Notes: generated by a model not told the origin, from the sequence alone. Shown: positions 1 through 9,242, counted from the first letter of the stretch. The stretch is 64,000 nt of DNA from Bacteriovorax sp. (GCA_014377485.1 JACMPM010000132.1:1-64000); one strand, 5' to 3'. A program made the numbers and translations.

Positions 1-261
1 GAGAAAAGAACTATAAGGATAATCGATGTAGATATTTTGATTTTCTGGAGGTTGAGACCAGTCAGAAATTAATGGATTCCATTTTTTTATGTCTTCTTGA
101 AAATCAGTTAATCGATTATTGTATTTAAGTTTAAACTTATAGATATTTCGTTTTGCAATCGTCTCAATATTATCGTCTTTTTTAATTTTATCAATTTCGA
201 CTTCTGCCGCAGAAAGTTTTCCGAAAATATTTAAACAAAGAATCAGAAATATCAATTTCAT
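1..261 (-). CDS. Secreted protein with LysM-like segment (N-terminal part, cut by window edge)
   Basis: The reading frame is open for 87 codons from an ATG at 261 down to base 1, so only the N-terminus is visible. The first about 19 residues (MKLIFLILCLNIFGKLSAAE) form a typical signal peptide ending near SAA. Residues about 27-80 look like a divergent LysM module: a charged start, an IETIAKR helix, DIKKWNPLI in the usual xxNP position, then NQNIYIDY like the closing strand. If so, the protein is periplasmic or surface-exposed and may bind peptidoglycan. No good ribosome-binding site is visible before the ATG. The family call is inference from the pattern; the signal peptide is clear. Confidence 0.55.
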   Translation of the reverse strand, partial: MKLIFLILCLNIFGKLSAAEVEIDKIKKDDNIETIAKRNIYKFKLKYNNRLTDFQEDIKKWNPLISDWSQPPENQNIYIDYPYSSFL

Positions 262-347
262 CAAGTATGCCAATGTAAAGGAATAATATATTATATCAAG
301 TTTATATAAATAAAAAACTTGTCGGCAAAATTTTCGATATAGTTTGT

Positions 348-494
348 TTATTTGTAATGCAGACCTCGGGTACTCTTTAATGCATTATCATAATTGTCTG
401 CTTCATTTAGTACATGTCCTTCAATTGAAAATTCAGGTTTCGTTGGGTGAACTGATTTTTCCTTTAGGAAGAGGGCGAATACATTTCTATTCAT
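348..494 (-). CDS. Possible 48-residue small protein
   Basis: A short minus-strand frame starts at ATG 494 (MNRNVFALFLKEK...) and ends in TAA at 348-350. Its composition (charged, with few runs of hydrophobic residues) is more protein-like than the overlapping plus-strand frame at 344-556. There is no clear ribosome-binding site and no recognised family, so it may be a gene remnant or chance. The rest of 262-559 holds nothing else I can identify. Confidence 0.2.
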   Translation of the reverse strand: MNRNVFALFLKEKSVHPTKPEFSIEGHVLNEADNYDNALKSTRGLHYK

Positions 495-559
495 CAATAA
501 CTTATCAAATGTTTTGGACTTTTCGCGACTTGAAATTGAGAATTGGGTGTAATTAAAAT

Positions 560-1444
560 CTATTTAACAAAGTGAAAAATACTAGTTTGTATCTCTTTTG
601 CTACTTTACTCACAGAAGGGGCCATTAAATGGTGAGGTTCATGTCCTTTGAACCAAATTAATTCATGGGTTTCTATATCTCTGGCAATAACTTTCTTGCT
701 GGCATTGGTTTTTACCGTCCAATCTCCTTTTGAAAGAAAGAGTTGAGTTGGAAGCTGAATTTTAGGGCCTTTGAATGTTTTGTTAAAAACTTCAAGACCA
801 AGCTCTTTGATTTCTTTGGCGGCCATGATCGGGAGGCTTTGATTATAAAAATTGCGGTCAATAGTCATAACTTTTAAATCAGGAAAATGGGTAAGAGCAT
901 AGGCAGTATCGACAGACATATTATTGAAAATTAATTTTACGGCCCAATCTATAGTGGGCAATTTTTGAACGAAATAAGGTGAGATCAAGTGAAGACTCTT
1001 TAGTGTTTTTGGTGTCGAATGGTTTATCAAATAATCGTGGAGTAAAAGTCCTCCAGTAGAAAATCCAATGGCCCGAACTTCTTGAAATGTATCTGTGACA
1101 ATTTGTAATTGTCTGGCCATTTCATTTTGCCAACGAGAATTTTTAAAAGCATTGGCGACTTCCGAACTTGATCCATGACCAGGTATGAGAAAACCAATAA
1201 TGCTCCAGCCAGTTTCGATAAAAGGCTTTGCCATAAACATCATCTCACTTGGAGAGCCCATATATCCGTGCGCTAAAAAAAGTGCTTTTGAAATTTTTGG
1301 ATCGCCTTCAATCCAAAACGCCTGTTTTTCTTTAATAACAATCTGACTTATATCTATATTTTTATATTCTAGATAAAGATCTTCATATATCTTTAAAAAT
1401 TCTAATCGGGCAGATTTGGTTTGCATTTGTAAATCGTAATGCAT
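560..1444 (-). CDS. Alpha/beta hydrolase (carboxylesterase/lysophospholipase-like)
   Basis: This is a serine hydrolase of the alpha/beta fold. The oxyanion-hole HG lies in LFLAHGYMGSP near residue 60, the nucleophile elbow is GFSTGG with Ser at about 129, an acid candidate is in SKGDWTV, and the catalytic His is in the C-terminal EPHHLMAP. Ser, acid and His occur in the right order for a monoacylglycerol-lipase or carboxylesterase type enzyme; the substrate cannot be told. There is no signal peptide, so it is cytoplasmic. I chose ATG 1444; a TTG at 1453 would add three residues. It lies downstream of phrB on the same strand with a 37-bp gap, so co-transcription is possible. Confidence 0.8.
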   Translation of the reverse strand: MHYDLQMQTKSARLEFLKIYEDLYLEYKNIDISQIVIKEKQAFWIEGDPKISKALFLAHGYMGSPSEMMFMAKPFIETGWSIIGFLIPGHGSSSEVANAFKNSRWQNEMARQLQIVTDTFQEVRAIGFSTGGLLLHDYLINHSTPKTLKSLHLISPYFVQKLPTIDWAVKLIFNNMSVDTAYALTHFPDLKVMTIDRNFYNQSLPIMAAKEIKELGLEVFNKTFKGPKIQLPTQLFLSKGDWTVKTNASKKVIARDIETHELIWFKGHEPHHLMAPSVSKVAKEIQTSIFHFVK

Positions 1445-1481
1445 CTTTAACAAATCTTCGAGACTTCTTTTCTAAAATTTA

Positions 1482-2900
1482 TTACTTAATTGCTTTATAC
1501 ATGGCCAATGCTTTCTCTTTTTGGCCCTTGTAAGAAACAATCGGATGAGGGTAGTCTTTGCCTATAAAACATTTCGCTTCAATTTGTTCAACCATATCAC
1601 TCTCGTGGGGATAGTGAATAAGTTTTGAAGAGAAAAGTTTAAGTTCTGGACACCATTCTTTAATGAAGAGTCCATCAGAATCAAATTTTTCAGACTGATT
1701 ATAGGGATTGAAAATTCTAAAATAAGGTTGAGCATCAACACCTGTTGAAGCGGACCACTGCCAACCACCATTATTGGCCGCAAGATCATAGTCGAGAAGC
1801 TTCTCGGCGAAATAATGTTCTCCTTTTCTCCAGTCGACTAATAATGTCTTTGTAAGAAAACTTGCGACAACCATTCGCAATCGATTATGCATCAAACCCG
1901 ACTCATTCAAGCATCTCATCGCCGCATCGACTATTGGATATCCCGTTTTCCCTTCACACCATAATTTAAAATGAGCGTTAGAACCTGCCCATTCAATTTT
2001 ATCATATTCGGCCTTAAAGCAATGAGTTTCTACTTTTGGATAGGCATCTAGAATGACCTGGTAGAAATCGCGCCAGATGATTTCAGATAACCAGGTCGAA
2101 TGACCTTCATCGAATCCTTCGATACTCATGCGAATCATATCTCGGATGGAAAGATTTCCCATTCGAATATAAGCAGAAAGATTAGAGGTTTGATTAAGTG
2201 CCGGAATATCTCTCGCCATTTTATAATTAGAAATATTTTTTTTAAAATTCTCGAGGCGCTTCAAAGCGTGGGTTGTTCCGCCCTTTAAGATCGATTCCGT
2301 TTCAATAAAATTAATTATTTTATACCAATCAACTTTTAAGAGAGAATTTGAATTTTTATTGGTCTTAAGTTTTTTCAAATTGCATTTGTAATTTGCAACT
2401 ACGGATTCTTGGGATCTAAATGTTTCTAGCCATTTATTTTTGTAAGGGGTAAAAACTTTATAAACTTCTCTTTGACCATTTAGCACTTCAGTCTTTTCAT
2501 AGAAAACATGATCTTTGAAGGAGAAAATATCGATACCTTTTTTTTGAAGATTTTTTGTAATATCTTCGTCACGTTTTTTAGCAGATGGTTCATAGTCCCG
2601 GTTAAAATAGAGGCCATTAATTTTTAATTCATCTACTAACTTTGGAATTTCAACCTTAGGGTCACCGTAACGTACTATAAGCGAAGCTCCGAGTTTGTTT
2701 AGGCTGACTTCAATCTCTTTTAGCGAGTCCATGATAAAAGTGATTCTTCTGTCAATGGGAGAAGTTAATTTTTTTAAAATGGTTTCATCAAAAATAAAGG
2801 TAATATAAGTTTCTTCACCATTTTTGAGTGCCATGCTTAAAGCGTGGTGATCATGCAAACGCAAATCACGTCTAATCCAACATAAATTTTTCATCGTCAT
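1482..2900 (-). CDS. phrB: Deoxyribodipyrimidine photolyase (class I CPD photolyase)
   Basis: This flavoprotein reverses UV-induced pyrimidine dimers using blue light. The N-terminal antenna domain starts LCWIRRDLRLHDHHAL. The C-terminal FAD domain carries SEIIWRDFYQ, the KTGYPIVDAAMR block, MHNRLRMVVASFL, and NNGGWQWSASTGVDAQPYFR, all photolyase hallmarks with the electron-transfer tryptophans retained. At 472 residues it has the normal bacterial length. The start has AGGAA four bases upstream. It follows the epimerase gene by 15 bp in the same direction, making a two-gene operon divergent from a LitR/CarH-type regulator, an arrangement known for light-controlled photolyase genes. Confidence 0.95.
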   Translation of the reverse strand: MTMKNLCWIRRDLRLHDHHALSMALKNGEETYITFIFDETILKKLTSPIDRRITFIMDSLKEIEVSLNKLGASLIVRYGDPKVEIPKLVDELKINGLYFNRDYEPSAKKRDEDITKNLQKKGIDIFSFKDHVFYEKTEVLNGQREVYKVFTPYKNKWLETFRSQESVVANYKCNLKKLKTNKNSNSLLKVDWYKIINFIETESILKGGTTHALKRLENFKKNISNYKMARDIPALNQTSNLSAYIRMGNLSIRDMIRMSIEGFDEGHSTWLSEIIWRDFYQVILDAYPKVETHCFKAEYDKIEWAGSNAHFKLWCEGKTGYPIVDAAMRCLNESGLMHNRLRMVVASFLTKTLLVDWRKGEHYFAEKLLDYDLAANNGGWQWSASTGVDAQPYFRIFNPYNQSEKFDSDGLFIKEWCPELKLFSSKLIHYPHESDMVEQIEAKCFIGKDYPHPIVSYKGQKEKALAMYKAIK

Positions 2901-2915
2901 TTCGTTCCTAATAAA

Positions 2916-3833
2916 TTACTTATGAAAAATAGCCTTCAAGGCCGAGTCCACCGTTTCATATTGAAAATGAAATCCAACTTCCGGTAAACGTTTTGAAATG
3001 ATTGCTTGAGAATCCAATATGACCGAAGCCATTTCACCAAAGGCCAATTTTAAAGGGAGAGTTGGCACTGGGAAAATAGTTGGACGATGGATAGCGTGTC
3101 CAAGTGCTTTGGTAAAATCAAAATTATTCACAGGAGTAGGGGCGACTCCGTTATAAACACCAGAGAATTTGGTATCAGTGGCCGCACTCGCATAGAGGTT
3201 TACTAAATCATCCAGTTCAATCCAGCTCATCATTTGATTGCCATCCCCAATTGGTCCGCCTAAACCCATTTGAAATGGTGGAAGCATTTTTTTCAAGGCA
3301 CCATCTGTTTTTTCTAAAACAACTCCGGTTCGAATTATTACTTTGCGTTTAGTTTTTGTAAGATCATTCGTTGCCCCTTCCCACATTTTACAAAGTTCTG
3401 CGAGATAGTTGTGACCGAGATTTGATTCTTCTGTTAGTACGTTTGAACTGTTTACAGGATAAATTCCCACAGCTGAAGCTGAGATAAAAAAGTCCAGGGG
3501 ACTGCTTAAATTTTGTTCAATCAGCTTTATCAAATTTTGTGTTGAATCAACACGAGACTCTTTTAATATTCTTTTTTGATTATCACTCCAGCGCTTAGCT
3601 GCGATGTTTTCACCCATTAGATTAATGACACCATTGATTCCAGAGAGGGCATCGAGTGGTGGTAGTTCAAGATTATTTTTCCATTCGAAAGCGGTCGCGG
3701 CAGCTTGGGGAAATATTGTTTTTGCTTTTTGCTTATCTCTCGTCAGGATATGAACCTCGTGTCCCATGCCGAGAAGTTTCAAGGTTAATTTTTTTCCAAC
3801 AAATCCAGTGGCCCCAGTGATTAAAATCTTCAT
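2916..3833 (-). CDS. TIGR01777-family NAD(P)-dependent epimerase-like protein
   Basis: This is an extended short-chain dehydrogenase/reductase of the TIGR01777 (YfcH) family. The Rossmann motif is ITGATGFVGKKL at residues 4-15, followed by GVINLMGENIAAKRW, the ISASAVGIY active-site strand with Tyr, and a C-terminal DUF1731-like segment (HAIHRPTIFPVP...). Length (305) is normal. Its substrate is not established for the family. An AGGAG lies eight bases before the ATG. It is first in the operon with phrB; in other bacteria this family also sits beside photolyase and light-responsive MerR regulators, so a role in a light or UV response is reasonable inference. Confidence 0.85.
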   Translation of the reverse strand: MKILITGATGFVGKKLTLKLLGMGHEVHILTRDKQKAKTIFPQAAATAFEWKNNLELPPLDALSGINGVINLMGENIAAKRWSDNQKRILKESRVDSTQNLIKLIEQNLSSPLDFFISASAVGIYPVNSSNVLTEESNLGHNYLAELCKMWEGATNDLTKTKRKVIIRTGVVLEKTDGALKKMLPPFQMGLGGPIGDGNQMMSWIELDDLVNLYASAATDTKFSGVYNGVAPTPVNNFDFTKALGHAIHRPTIFPVPTLPLKLAFGEMASVILDSQAIISKRLPEVGFHFQYETVDSALKAIFHK

Positions 3834-3970
3834 TTGTAAAACTCCTGTCTAGATGAATCTTAAGTGAATTTAGGTTTAAGTACTATTTTTAACAATTGGA
3901 CAGTGGTATAGTGCTTTTAGACAACATATAGACGGCCTAACCGCGATACTTTTTAAAGGACAACAATTCA

Positions 3971-4897
3971 GTGACATCCTCTTATACAATCCAAATGGCC
4001 TCGAAAATATCGGGCGTTGGTGTACACACTATTCGTGCGTGGGAGAAAAGATACAAAGCTCTGGAGCCTGTTAGGGACTCATCAGGGCATAGAACTTATA
4101 CCAAGGCAGACATTGAAAAACTAATGCTTTTAAGTGAACTTTGCTTACTTGGTTATACAATTTCAAAAGTTGCAAAATTTGAAATCCCCGATTTAAAGCT
4201 ACTTCTCAAAGATCTTGGTAAAAGTGATGAGAGCATTGATTCACCGGAATTTAATTTAATTAAAGAAAAGCTTAGCGTTGACGCTAGCGGTTCTACAAAT
4301 ATTTTATTATTTGCACTTAAAAATTATAAGCTAGATGTTATCAATCAAGAAATTGGTAAGCTTAAAACTATGGTTTCTTCACGCGATATGGCGATGAATA
4401 TAGTCATGCCGTTATCTAATGAGCTTCGTGAATTAAGAAACCGAGGAGAATTTTCACAAATTCAAGAAGAGACAGTCATCAACCTACTTCGTTTTCATTC
4501 TGGTCATGCTCTTTATCATCAAAATGATCGCCGTGACCGCAACTCGGTTAACGTGGTTGTCGCTGGAATAGCTGGCGCAACAAATGACCTGGGACTTATT
4601 ATGGCAGGACTTCTCTGTAATCATTATGGATTTAATTTTAGTTTTCTTGGACCAGATATTTCGGTTGAAGCACTGAGTGATTCGTTGGGATTTTTAAATA
4701 CTAATCTGATTATTTTAAGTGCTCTCAATACTAAAAAAACTTTTGTTGAAAAACTTATGTCGAAGGCAACGCCTGCGCTTCAAGTTTTACTTGCTGGAAA
4801 AATGGATTTGGAGCTTGAGTCGATACCCACCAAACGCTTCAAAAATTGTAAATCTATTGAAGAATTGGACGAGTATTTATCTAAGAAATATAACTAG
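3971..4897 (+). CDS. MerR/LitR-CarH-like regulator with degenerate cobalamin-binding domain
   Basis: Residues 5-70 are a MerR winged helix with the WEKRY signature (24-28) typical of the MlrA/LitR/CarH branch. Residues about 100-300 resemble the two-part B12-binding region, including the Rossmann-like VVVAGIAGATNDLGL strand-loop. In light-sensing CarH the loop carries E-x-H-x-x-G, whose His is the lower cobalt ligand; here the aligned residues are A-T-N-D-L-G (203-208), so Asn 205 replaces His. The helical cap also seems to lack the usual Trp and Glu-His pair around RNRGEFSQIQEET. It therefore probably does not hold adenosylcobalamin in the CarH way. The start is GTG with AAAGGA upstream. Divergence from epimerase-phrB suggests it represses that operon. 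Confidence 0.85.
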   Translation: MTSSYTIQMASKISGVGVHTIRAWEKRYKALEPVRDSSGHRTYTKADIEKLMLLSELCLLGYTISKVAKFEIPDLKLLLKDLGKSDESIDSPEFNLIKEKLSVDASGSTNILLFALKNYKLDVINQEIGKLKTMVSSRDMAMNIVMPLSNELRELRNRGEFSQIQEETVINLLRFHSGHALYHQNDRRDRNSVNVVVAGIAGATNDLGLIMAGLLCNHYGFNFSFLGPDISVEALSDSLGFLNTNLIILSALNTKKTFVEKLMSKATPALQVLLAGKMDLELESIPTKRFKNCKSIEELDEYLSKKYN

Positions 4898-4909
4898 AGT
4901 CTAATTCAA

Positions 4910-5392
4910 TTATAAAATTTCTTTTATGTCTTTCAAAATATCTTTTGGTTTATCTGTTGGTGCGTAACGAGAATGAGGCACACCATTTTTATCAACTAGA
5001 AATTTAGTAAAATTCCACTTAACGGCTTTCGATCCTAGTATCCCTGGCAATGATTCTTTTAAAAATCCATAAACAGGCGCAGTTTCATCTCCGTTGACGT
5101 TTACTTTTGAAAAAAGAGGAAAACTTACATCGTAATTTAAGCTGCAAAAATTTTTAATTTCTTCTGCATCCCCGGGTTCTTGAGAGCCAAATTGATTACA
5201 TGGGAATGCTAAGATCTCCAGTCCTTGGTCTTTATAGTCACGGTATATTTCTTCCAGCTCTTTGTACTGGGGAGTGAATCCGCATTTTGAAGCGACATTT
5301 ACAAATAATAGAGTTTTACCTTTATATTGGGCCAATGAAACTGGTTCACCGTTGATATTTTTAACCTCAAAATCATAGATTGTTTCGGCCAT
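4910..5392 (-). CDS. Glutathione peroxidase family (thiol peroxidase)
   Basis: This 160-residue protein is a Cys-type GPx that reduces peroxides, in bacteria usually with thioredoxin. Visible family blocks are VNVASKCGFTPQY with peroxidatic Cys 37, LAFPCNQFGSQEPG with the conserved Gln, and AVKWNFTKFLVDKNG with the Trp-Asn of the catalytic tetrad. No signal peptide is present, so it is cytoplasmic. The ATG has AGGAG eight bases upstream. It converges on the MerR-like gene with 12 bp between stops. Length and motifs match BtuE/BsaA-type enzymes. Nothing odd is seen. Confidence 0.95.
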   Translation of the reverse strand: MAETIYDFEVKNINGEPVSLAQYKGKTLLFVNVASKCGFTPQYKELEEIYRDYKDQGLEILAFPCNQFGSQEPGDAEEIKNFCSLNYDVSFPLFSKVNVNGDETAPVYGFLKESLPGILGSKAVKWNFTKFLVDKNGVPHSRYAPTDKPKDILKDIKEIL

Positions 5393-5497
5393 TTTATTTC
5401 TCCTGAATTCTTATTTTGACTTTGAAAAATTGTAGGCCAAGATTATGATAGAGCATAGTCAAAATTTAAAAGAAAAAAGCTTTACAAGGATATTCTA

Positions 5498-6214
5498 ATG
5501 AATGCTATCGAGGTCCGTGGGGTTAAGAAATCATATGGCCCAGATTTCTCTCTTCACGATGTAAATTTAGAAGTTAAAATGGGGAAAATCTTTGCACTCT
5601 TAGGTCCCAATGGTGCCGGAAAAACGACTCTGGTTAAACTTATTCTCAATTTAATGCATGCTGATCATGGCGAAATCAAAATTAAAGATATTCCCTCTCA
5701 TCTTGCCAGTTCAAGAGTTGGAGTAGGGTTTATACCTGAGAAGTTTAGTTTTTTTCCGTATTATACTGTGCGTGGAGTTTTGGAATTCTTCGGAACGATG
5801 AAAGGTTTAAAAGGACTGGATCTTAAAACCCAAATAGATAATGCACTTAAAGATTTAGATATTGCAGAACTTCAAAACCGCAAATTGCAGTCTTTGTCTA
5901 AGGGGCAAGTGCAAAGGACTGGTCTTGCAAGTCTTCTGGTAGGTGAACATGATGTCCTTATTCTTGACGAGCCATTTTCAGGCCTGGATCCAATCGGGAT
6001 GAGAGATTTAAAAGATATTATTAGAAGACAAAGAGCTGAAGGAAAGACCATTTTTTTAAATTCTCATATTCTCTCGGAAATGGAGCAGATTTGTGATGAT
6101 GTTGCGATCTTAAATAAAGGAGAAATTCTTTTTAGCGGAAGCATTCAAAGCATTGCAGATAAAGGTCAAAATCTAGAAGATTTTTTCTATCAACTCGTTA
6201 GCAAAAAGGAATAG
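5498..6214 (+). CDS. ABC transporter ATP-binding protein
   Basis: This is the ATPase half of an ABC-2 type transporter. Walker A is GPNGAGKTT (about 38-46), the signature is LSKGQVQR, Walker B plus D-loop is DVLILDEPFSGLDP, and the switch His is in LNSHILSEM. At 238 residues it is a single nucleotide-binding domain of the CcmA/NatA-like family. An AGGA lies before the ATG. The permease follows after 9 bp. The substrate cannot be told; drug, lipid or polysaccharide export is typical for this family. Confidence 0.92.
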   Translation: MNAIEVRGVKKSYGPDFSLHDVNLEVKMGKIFALLGPNGAGKTTLVKLILNLMHADHGEIKIKDIPSHLASSRVGVGFIPEKFSFFPYYTVRGVLEFFGTMKGLKGLDLKTQIDNALKDLDIAELQNRKLQSLSKGQVQRTGLASLLVGEHDVLILDEPFSGLDPIGMRDLKDIIRRQRAEGKTIFLNSHILSEMEQICDDVAILNKGEILFSGSIQSIADKGQNLEDFFYQLVSKKE

Positions 6215-6223
6215 GAACAAAAT

Positions 6224-7045
6224 ATGACAACGATGTATAAAGCTCAATGGCGAGCAATGATTAAAGACACTATTTTAAAAGAACTTAGAAGTAAGACGCT
6301 GATATTTATTTTCATCGCAACCACGTTGATGATTTTTTTAGCTCATGCTATTTTAAAAATGTTTATAAGCAGCAATGAAGGCAGCGCTGTAATGATAAAT
6401 GGAGCCAATAGTTTAAGCCTCATGTTCACTATGATTAATGCCTGGAGCGTAATTATCGCTGGCATTTTTGGAATCAGCTCAATTCGTTCAGACTTTAAAG
6501 ATAATATTATCTATCAATACTTATCTTTTCCAATATCAAGAACTCAGTATATGTTCAGCCGAATTTTTGGAACCTGGATTTTAGTATTCGGTTATTACCT
6601 TTACTCTTATCTACTCTCGGCAATCCTTTTTTCTGTTGCCACCCATTCTTTAGCGCTTCATTGGAATCATTTAATTAGTATGCTCTTAATGGGATTGTAT
6701 ATTTTTCTAGTTATCTTCATTTCATTTCTTTACTCGATGGTCGCTGGAAAAATCGGAGCCTTTTTACTTTTGCTTACAACCGTCGCTACAATTTCTATTT
6801 CTACTAGTTCGATACGAGCTCTGGCCTATGCTGATTACTTGAAAGACTTGAATGTTTTTAAAGTAATAGGATTGGTTGTTTATTTTATTCTTCCGAGAGT
6901 TAACTATATTACGGAACTTGCCAGTAATGTGATGACGAAGGAAGAAATTAAACTAAATCTTGGGTTAGAATCTTTGCATCTTCTTGCTACATCTGCCGTT
7001 TTTATTTTCCTGGCGGATAGAATAGTTAAGAGAAAGAATTTTTAA
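6224..7045 (+). CDS. ABC-2 type permease
   Basis: This inner-membrane protein has an N-terminal cytoplasmic amphipathic stretch (MYKAQWRAMIKDTILKELRS), then about six hydrophobic segments, the first near residues 27-45 and the last near 245-262. The region SSIRSDFKDNIIYQYLSFPISR resembles the coupling loop of ABC-2 permeases such as NatB. It overlaps no neighbour but is tightly spaced after the ATPase (9 bp) and before the carbamoyltransferase (12 bp). The three may form one operon, which would fit export of a carbamoylated molecule; that link is inference. Confidence 0.88.
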   Translation: MTTMYKAQWRAMIKDTILKELRSKTLIFIFIATTLMIFLAHAILKMFISSNEGSAVMINGANSLSLMFTMINAWSVIIAGIFGISSIRSDFKDNIIYQYLSFPISRTQYMFSRIFGTWILVFGYYLYSYLLSAILFSVATHSLALHWNHLISMLLMGLYIFLVIFISFLYSMVAGKIGAFLLLLTTVATISISTSSIRALAYADYLKDLNVFKVIGLVVYFILPRVNYITELASNVMTKEEIKLNLGLESLHLLATSAVFIFLADRIVKRKNF

Positions 7046-7057
7046 GAGATTTTTACA

Positions 7058-8824
7058 ATGTATATCCTGGGCCTGTCATGTTTTTACCACGATAGTTCCG
7101 CAGCACTTCTGCTTAATGGAGTTATTGTTGCTGCGGCCGAAGAAGAGCGTTTCACCCGTAAAAAACATGATCAATCTTTTCCGATGCAATCAATTGAGTT
7201 TTGCTTAAGTATTGCCGGCATCACTCTTGATCAGGTTGATGCCGTTGTTTTTTACGATAAGCCACTTCTCAAATTTGACCGCCTCCTTGAAACCTATTTC
7301 GCCCGTGCGCCATTTGGACTTCGTTCTTTTTTAAAGGCCATGCCTTTATGGCTAAAAGAAAAAATTTATTTTAAAAAACTTATTCGCGACTCTCTGAAAA
7401 AGTTTTGCATCAAAGCACCTCCACTTTATTTTAGCGAACACCATCTCTCTCATGCCGCCTCGGCCTTCTATGCCTCTCCTTACGACGAAGCCGCTGTCCT
7501 TTGTATAGACGGAGTTGGCGAATGGGCAACTACCAGTGGCTGGCAAGGGAAGGGAGCAGAATTAAAACCACTTTTTGAAATTCAATTTCCTCACTCACTA
7601 GGACTTTTTTATTCTGCCTTCACAGGCTTCCTGGGTTTTCAGGTGAATTCCGGTGAATACAAAATGATGGGCCTTGCGCCCTATGGCAAAGCTATCTATA
7701 CCGATTTAATTTTAGAAAATCTGATTTATTTTAATACTGATGGAAGCTTCCAATTAAATCTGGATTATTTTGATTTCACTAACGACTCTGAAATGATCAC
7801 AGAAAAATTTGTGAATCTTTTTAAAAATCCAAGAAAAGAAGAAGCAGATCAATTTAATCAGTTTCATAAAGACCTGGCAGCCTCAGTTCAAGCTGTAACT
7901 GAAATGGCCGTGCTTAAACTCGCTCGTCAAATAAAATTTTTAACAGGTCTGGACTACCTTACTTTGTCTGGTGGTGTTGCACTAAACTGCGTCGCCAATG
8001 GAAAATTAAAAGAGAGTGGCCTCTTTAAAAATATCTGGGTACAGCCTGCTGCAGGTGACTCTGGAGGTGCGCTGGGAGCTGCTTTAGCTTTTTATTACTT
8101 AGAAAAAAAATCGCAACGAATTATAGATCCAAATGCTCAACACGGATCTCTTTTAGGGCCATGCTTTAAGAGTGAACATATTAAAATGCTCCTTGATCAG
8201 ATGGGAGTTGTTTATCACGACATTATTAATGAAGAAGTTTTAAACGATCTTATAAGCGACGAAGTTATTAAAGGAAGTGTCATCGGTCTCTTTCAAGGCC
8301 GGATGGAATTTGGTCCAAGGGCATTAGGCTCTAGGTCTATCATTGGGGACCCGCGAATCCCAAAAATGCAATCAATCATGAATCTAGCGATAAAAAAACG
8401 CGAGTCCTTCAGGCCGTTTGCTCCAGCTATTTTAAAAGAAGAAGTGTCGAAGTATTTTAACTGGGATGAATCAACGCCATCACCCTATATGCTTTTTACG
8501 ACTCAAGTTAAAATAACCATGCCGCTTCCTGCAATCACTCACGTCGACGGCTCTGCAAGAATACAAGTCGTCGATGAAAAAATTCATCCTCGTTTTCATC
8601 GTTTGCTTAAAGCTTTTTATAAGAAATCTGGCTGCCCGGTGCTAATCAATACATCTTTTAATGTAAGGGGCGAACCGATTGTCGCCAGACCATTGGAAGC
8701 CGTTAATTGTTTTATGACTACCGGGATGGATGTTTTAGTAATGGAGAATTTTTTACTGAGAAAAGAAGAGCAGAAACCTGAAATGTTTAATATTGATTGG
8801 GTGAGTGCATATGCCAAAGATTAA
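7058..8824 (+). CDS. Carbamoyltransferase (NodU/CmcH family)
   Basis: At 588 residues this matches two-domain O-carbamoyltransferases such as NodU, CmcH and TobZ, which use carbamoyl phosphate and ATP to carbamoylate hydroxyl groups of sugars or antibiotics. The N-terminal Kae1-like domain shows GLSCFYHDSSAAL, EEERFTRKKHD, EHHLSHAASAFY (metal-binding histidines), CIDGVGEWAT and LSGGVALNCVANG. The C-terminal YrdC-like domain has GRMEFGPRALGSRSI and CPVLINTSFNVRGEPIV. All expected blocks are present. The SxtJ-like gene overlaps its end; these typically co-occur with a DUF5989 gene, found here 3.6 kb downstream on the other strand. The substrate is unknown, probably an envelope glycan or lipid. 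Confidence 0.92.
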   Translation: MYILGLSCFYHDSSAALLLNGVIVAAAEEERFTRKKHDQSFPMQSIEFCLSIAGITLDQVDAVVFYDKPLLKFDRLLETYFARAPFGLRSFLKAMPLWLKEKIYFKKLIRDSLKKFCIKAPPLYFSEHHLSHAASAFYASPYDEAAVLCIDGVGEWATTSGWQGKGAELKPLFEIQFPHSLGLFYSAFTGFLGFQVNSGEYKMMGLAPYGKAIYTDLILENLIYFNTDGSFQLNLDYFDFTNDSEMITEKFVNLFKNPRKEEADQFNQFHKDLAASVQAVTEMAVLKLARQIKFLTGLDYLTLSGGVALNCVANGKLKESGLFKNIWVQPAAGDSGGALGAALAFYYLEKKSQRIIDPNAQHGSLLGPCFKSEHIKMLLDQMGVVYHDIINEEVLNDLISDEVIKGSVIGLFQGRMEFGPRALGSRSIIGDPRIPKMQSIMNLAIKKRESFRPFAPAILKEEVSKYFNWDESTPSPYMLFTTQVKITMPLPAITHVDGSARIQVVDEKIHPRFHRLLKAFYKKSGCPVLINTSFNVRGEPIVARPLEAVNCFMTTGMDVLVMENFLLRKEEQKPEMFNIDWVSAYAKD

Positions 8825-9206
8825 TACCAAAATCGAAGATAATACTAATCGCAATTTCGGGTTCATCATGACGGCCGGTTTTTTAGTACTGGGCATCTTG
8901 ATTCCTTTGATCAAACAAAAACAGATTCATCTGGTCCTCGTCATTATTGCGGCAGTCTTTTTTGTCATTGCTTTCTTTGCCCCCAAGCTATTAGAGAGAC
9001 CACGGCATTATTGGCTATTGTTGGGTGAAAAGCTAGGTCTCATAAATACTAAAATACTTTTTACTTTGATTTATATAAGTATTTTTTCTTTCATTCATTT
9101 AGTTTTTATCATTATTAGAAGAGACCGAATGAAGCGGGCCTGGAAGAAGTATCCAAGTACTTATCAAATTAAAACTGAAATCACTTCTTTTAGTGATCCA
9201 TTTTGA
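8811..9206 (+). CDS. SxtJ-like small membrane protein
   Basis: This 131-residue protein has three hydrophobic segments (about 20-36, 43-60 and 84-105) with a positively charged, conserved-looking linker LLERPRHYWLLLGEKLGLI and a tail RAWKKYPSTYQ. That plan, and its place right after a NodU-type carbamoyltransferase, match the SxtJ family, whose biochemical role is not established. It overlaps the carbamoyltransferase end by 14 bp. I prefer ATG 8811 to the in-frame GTG at 8805. A TTGACA lies across its stop codon and may be the -35 box of the next gene. Confidence 0.75.
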   Translation: MPKINTKIEDNTNRNFGFIMTAGFLVLGILIPLIKQKQIHLVLVIIAAVFFVIAFFAPKLLERPRHYWLLLGEKLGLINTKILFTLIYISIFSFIHLVFIIIRRDRMKRAWKKYPSTYQIKTEITSFSDPF

Positions 9207-9242
9207 CACTTATCTCGATTTTTTGATGTATTCTTATGCCAT

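Noticed and set aside
344-556. 70-aa plus-strand frame
   Set aside because: Its composition is unlike a protein, there is no ribosome-binding site, and the minus strand carries a better short frame at 348-494.
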